Shown one piece after another: positions 63,560-64,000 of a stretch of DNA of 64,000 nt. Under the pieces are notes generated by a model. It did not search any database and was not told the origin of the DNA. It worked only from the letters and a program-made list of their open reading frames with translations. Both the position numbers and the translations under genes were made by a program. The stretch's first letter is position 1, and each line of letters begins with the position of its first letter. Origin of the DNA: Clostridium hydrogenum (GTDB taxonomy: Bacteria > Bacillota > Clostridia > Clostridiales > Clostridiaceae); contig NZ_JAEACT010000004.1 in NCBI RefSeq assembly GCF_021432385.1, positions 434,001 to 498,000 on the forward strand. Reading direction: 5' to 3'.

Positions 63560-63922
63560 TTCAGATCACAGAGTACAGTTAAGGTTAATTTTTCTCCGCT
63601 ACGCTTTGAAAAATTTTAAAACTTATCTTTTTATTACTTACGCAATCAGCGAAGCTGACACCTTTAAGTTTAAGATTTACCTGACGTAAGGTTTATTAAT
63701 ATACAAAGTTTTATTGCACTGCTATTGAAAGTAATTCTACTAAGTTAAAGAACCTACATGGGCTTACGCCCAAACCTCTAGACTAAGTTTAGTAATGGAA
63801 ATATATTTTGCTTGTTACATTTGAAATTAGTAGGATTAGGTTCGTGAATTTACATGGGCTTACGCCCAAACCCCTAGTATGTGTACCTTCACTGTACTCT
63901 GTACTCTGTCATCTGTACTCTA
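63560..63922. repeat. Family 2 element, expanded copy 6 in a 3' UTR
   Basis: Arrays CAGAGTACAG and TACTCTG enclose the usual core (AAAACTTAT, ACTTACGCAATC, AGCGAAGCTGAC, TTTAAGTTTAAGATTTACC). A ~190-base insert after CTGACGTAAGG carries two copies of CATGGGCTTACGCCCAAACC (63757 and 63853). It starts 10 bases after the stop of the edge gene and before its terminator. Confidence 0.85.
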
Positions 63923-63931
63923 ATTTTATAA

Positions 63932-64000
63932 CTATCTTGCTAATCTTTTTATAAACTCATTGACATCTGTAATTTCAAATATGTCTTTTTTAGGAAGAAC
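63932..64000 (-). CDS. C-terminus of an unidentified protein (cut by window edge)
   Basis: The minus strand reads LPKKDIFEITDVNEFIKRLA, then Arg and TAG, with no stop back to the edge. Twenty-two codons are too few to name a family. Support comes from the downstream intrinsic terminator on the same strand and the typical clostridial codon use. Confidence 0.5.
   Translation of the reverse strand, partial: VLPKKDIFEITDVNEFIKRLAR

Noticed and set aside
63222..63922. Possible CRISPR or tandem-repeat array
   Set aside because: Units are 7 nt without spacers and form inverted arrays at element ends; no cas genes are present.

Overview
The window is AT-rich, low-GC Firmicute DNA. Gene content points to a saccharolytic, motile, spore-forming Clostridium, probably close to C. 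acetobutylicum. The clues are a sucrose PTS operon under antitermination, an orphan PAS sensor kinase, SigI/RsgI, several chemoreceptors, a sortase, a Bce peptide-detoxification module and UvsE. I saw no rRNA, tRNA or CRISPR array. Both window edges cut genes: an M3 oligopeptidase N-terminus at the left and an unknown C-terminus at the right.

Layout. 0-12 kb: oligopeptidase (partial), orphan PAS kinase, sigI-rsgI, polysaccharide deacetylase, sortase, ispF, two chemoreceptors, a group-5-like sigma factor and a YitT membrane protein. 12.8-17.4 kb: cellobiose/lichenan-type PTS with its LicR-type activator. 17.6-23.7 kb: sucrose operon scrT-scrA-scrK-scrB with promoter, cre-like site and two RAT/terminator switches. 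23.7-28.8 kb: two-component system with a decayed ABC transporter, GNAT, HAD phosphatase and ArsC-like protein. 29-36 kb: chemoreceptors and hutP-attenuator-hutH. 36-45 kb: BlaI/M56-type pair, a CUT1 sugar ABC transporter and its YesN/YesM-type two-component system. 45-55.6 kb: secreted proteins, uvsE, LytTR/DUF3021, RpiR with a GH4 phospho-beta-glucosidase, and lipoprotein paralogues (one broken). 55.6-57.5 kb: an IS1182-type insertion sequence. 57.5-64 kb: complete bceABRS module, a HAD phosphatase and dense repeats.

The most unusual content is intergenic. Family 1 consists of ~190-bp near-perfect hairpins with a conserved apex and covarying stems. Six instances were seen, every one abutting a stop codon in the same polarity relative to the upstream gene; three supply the stop codon itself. 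Family 2 consists of modular hairpin elements bounded by inverted arrays of 7-nt repeats; one supplies the last ~20 codons of a HAD phosphatase. Family 3 consists of ~100-bp palindromes; one sits exactly in the apical loop of the scrA RAT antiterminator. Two clusters of DnaA-box-like nonamers lie at 5.99-6.03 and 11.65-11.74 kb, away from any dnaA gene.

How the genes work together. Sugar uptake (sucrose PTS, cellobiose-type PTS, CUT1 ABC transporter, GH4 phospho-glucosidase) is tied to local regulators: an antiterminator, a PRD activator, an AraC-type response regulator and an RpiR repressor. Environmental sensing is represented by four chemoreceptors, four sensor kinases, the M56 sensor protease and RsgI. 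Histidine use is controlled by a HutP-type attenuator. All functional statements come from sequence motifs and family knowledge; no database search was run, and novelty of the repeats is unverified.
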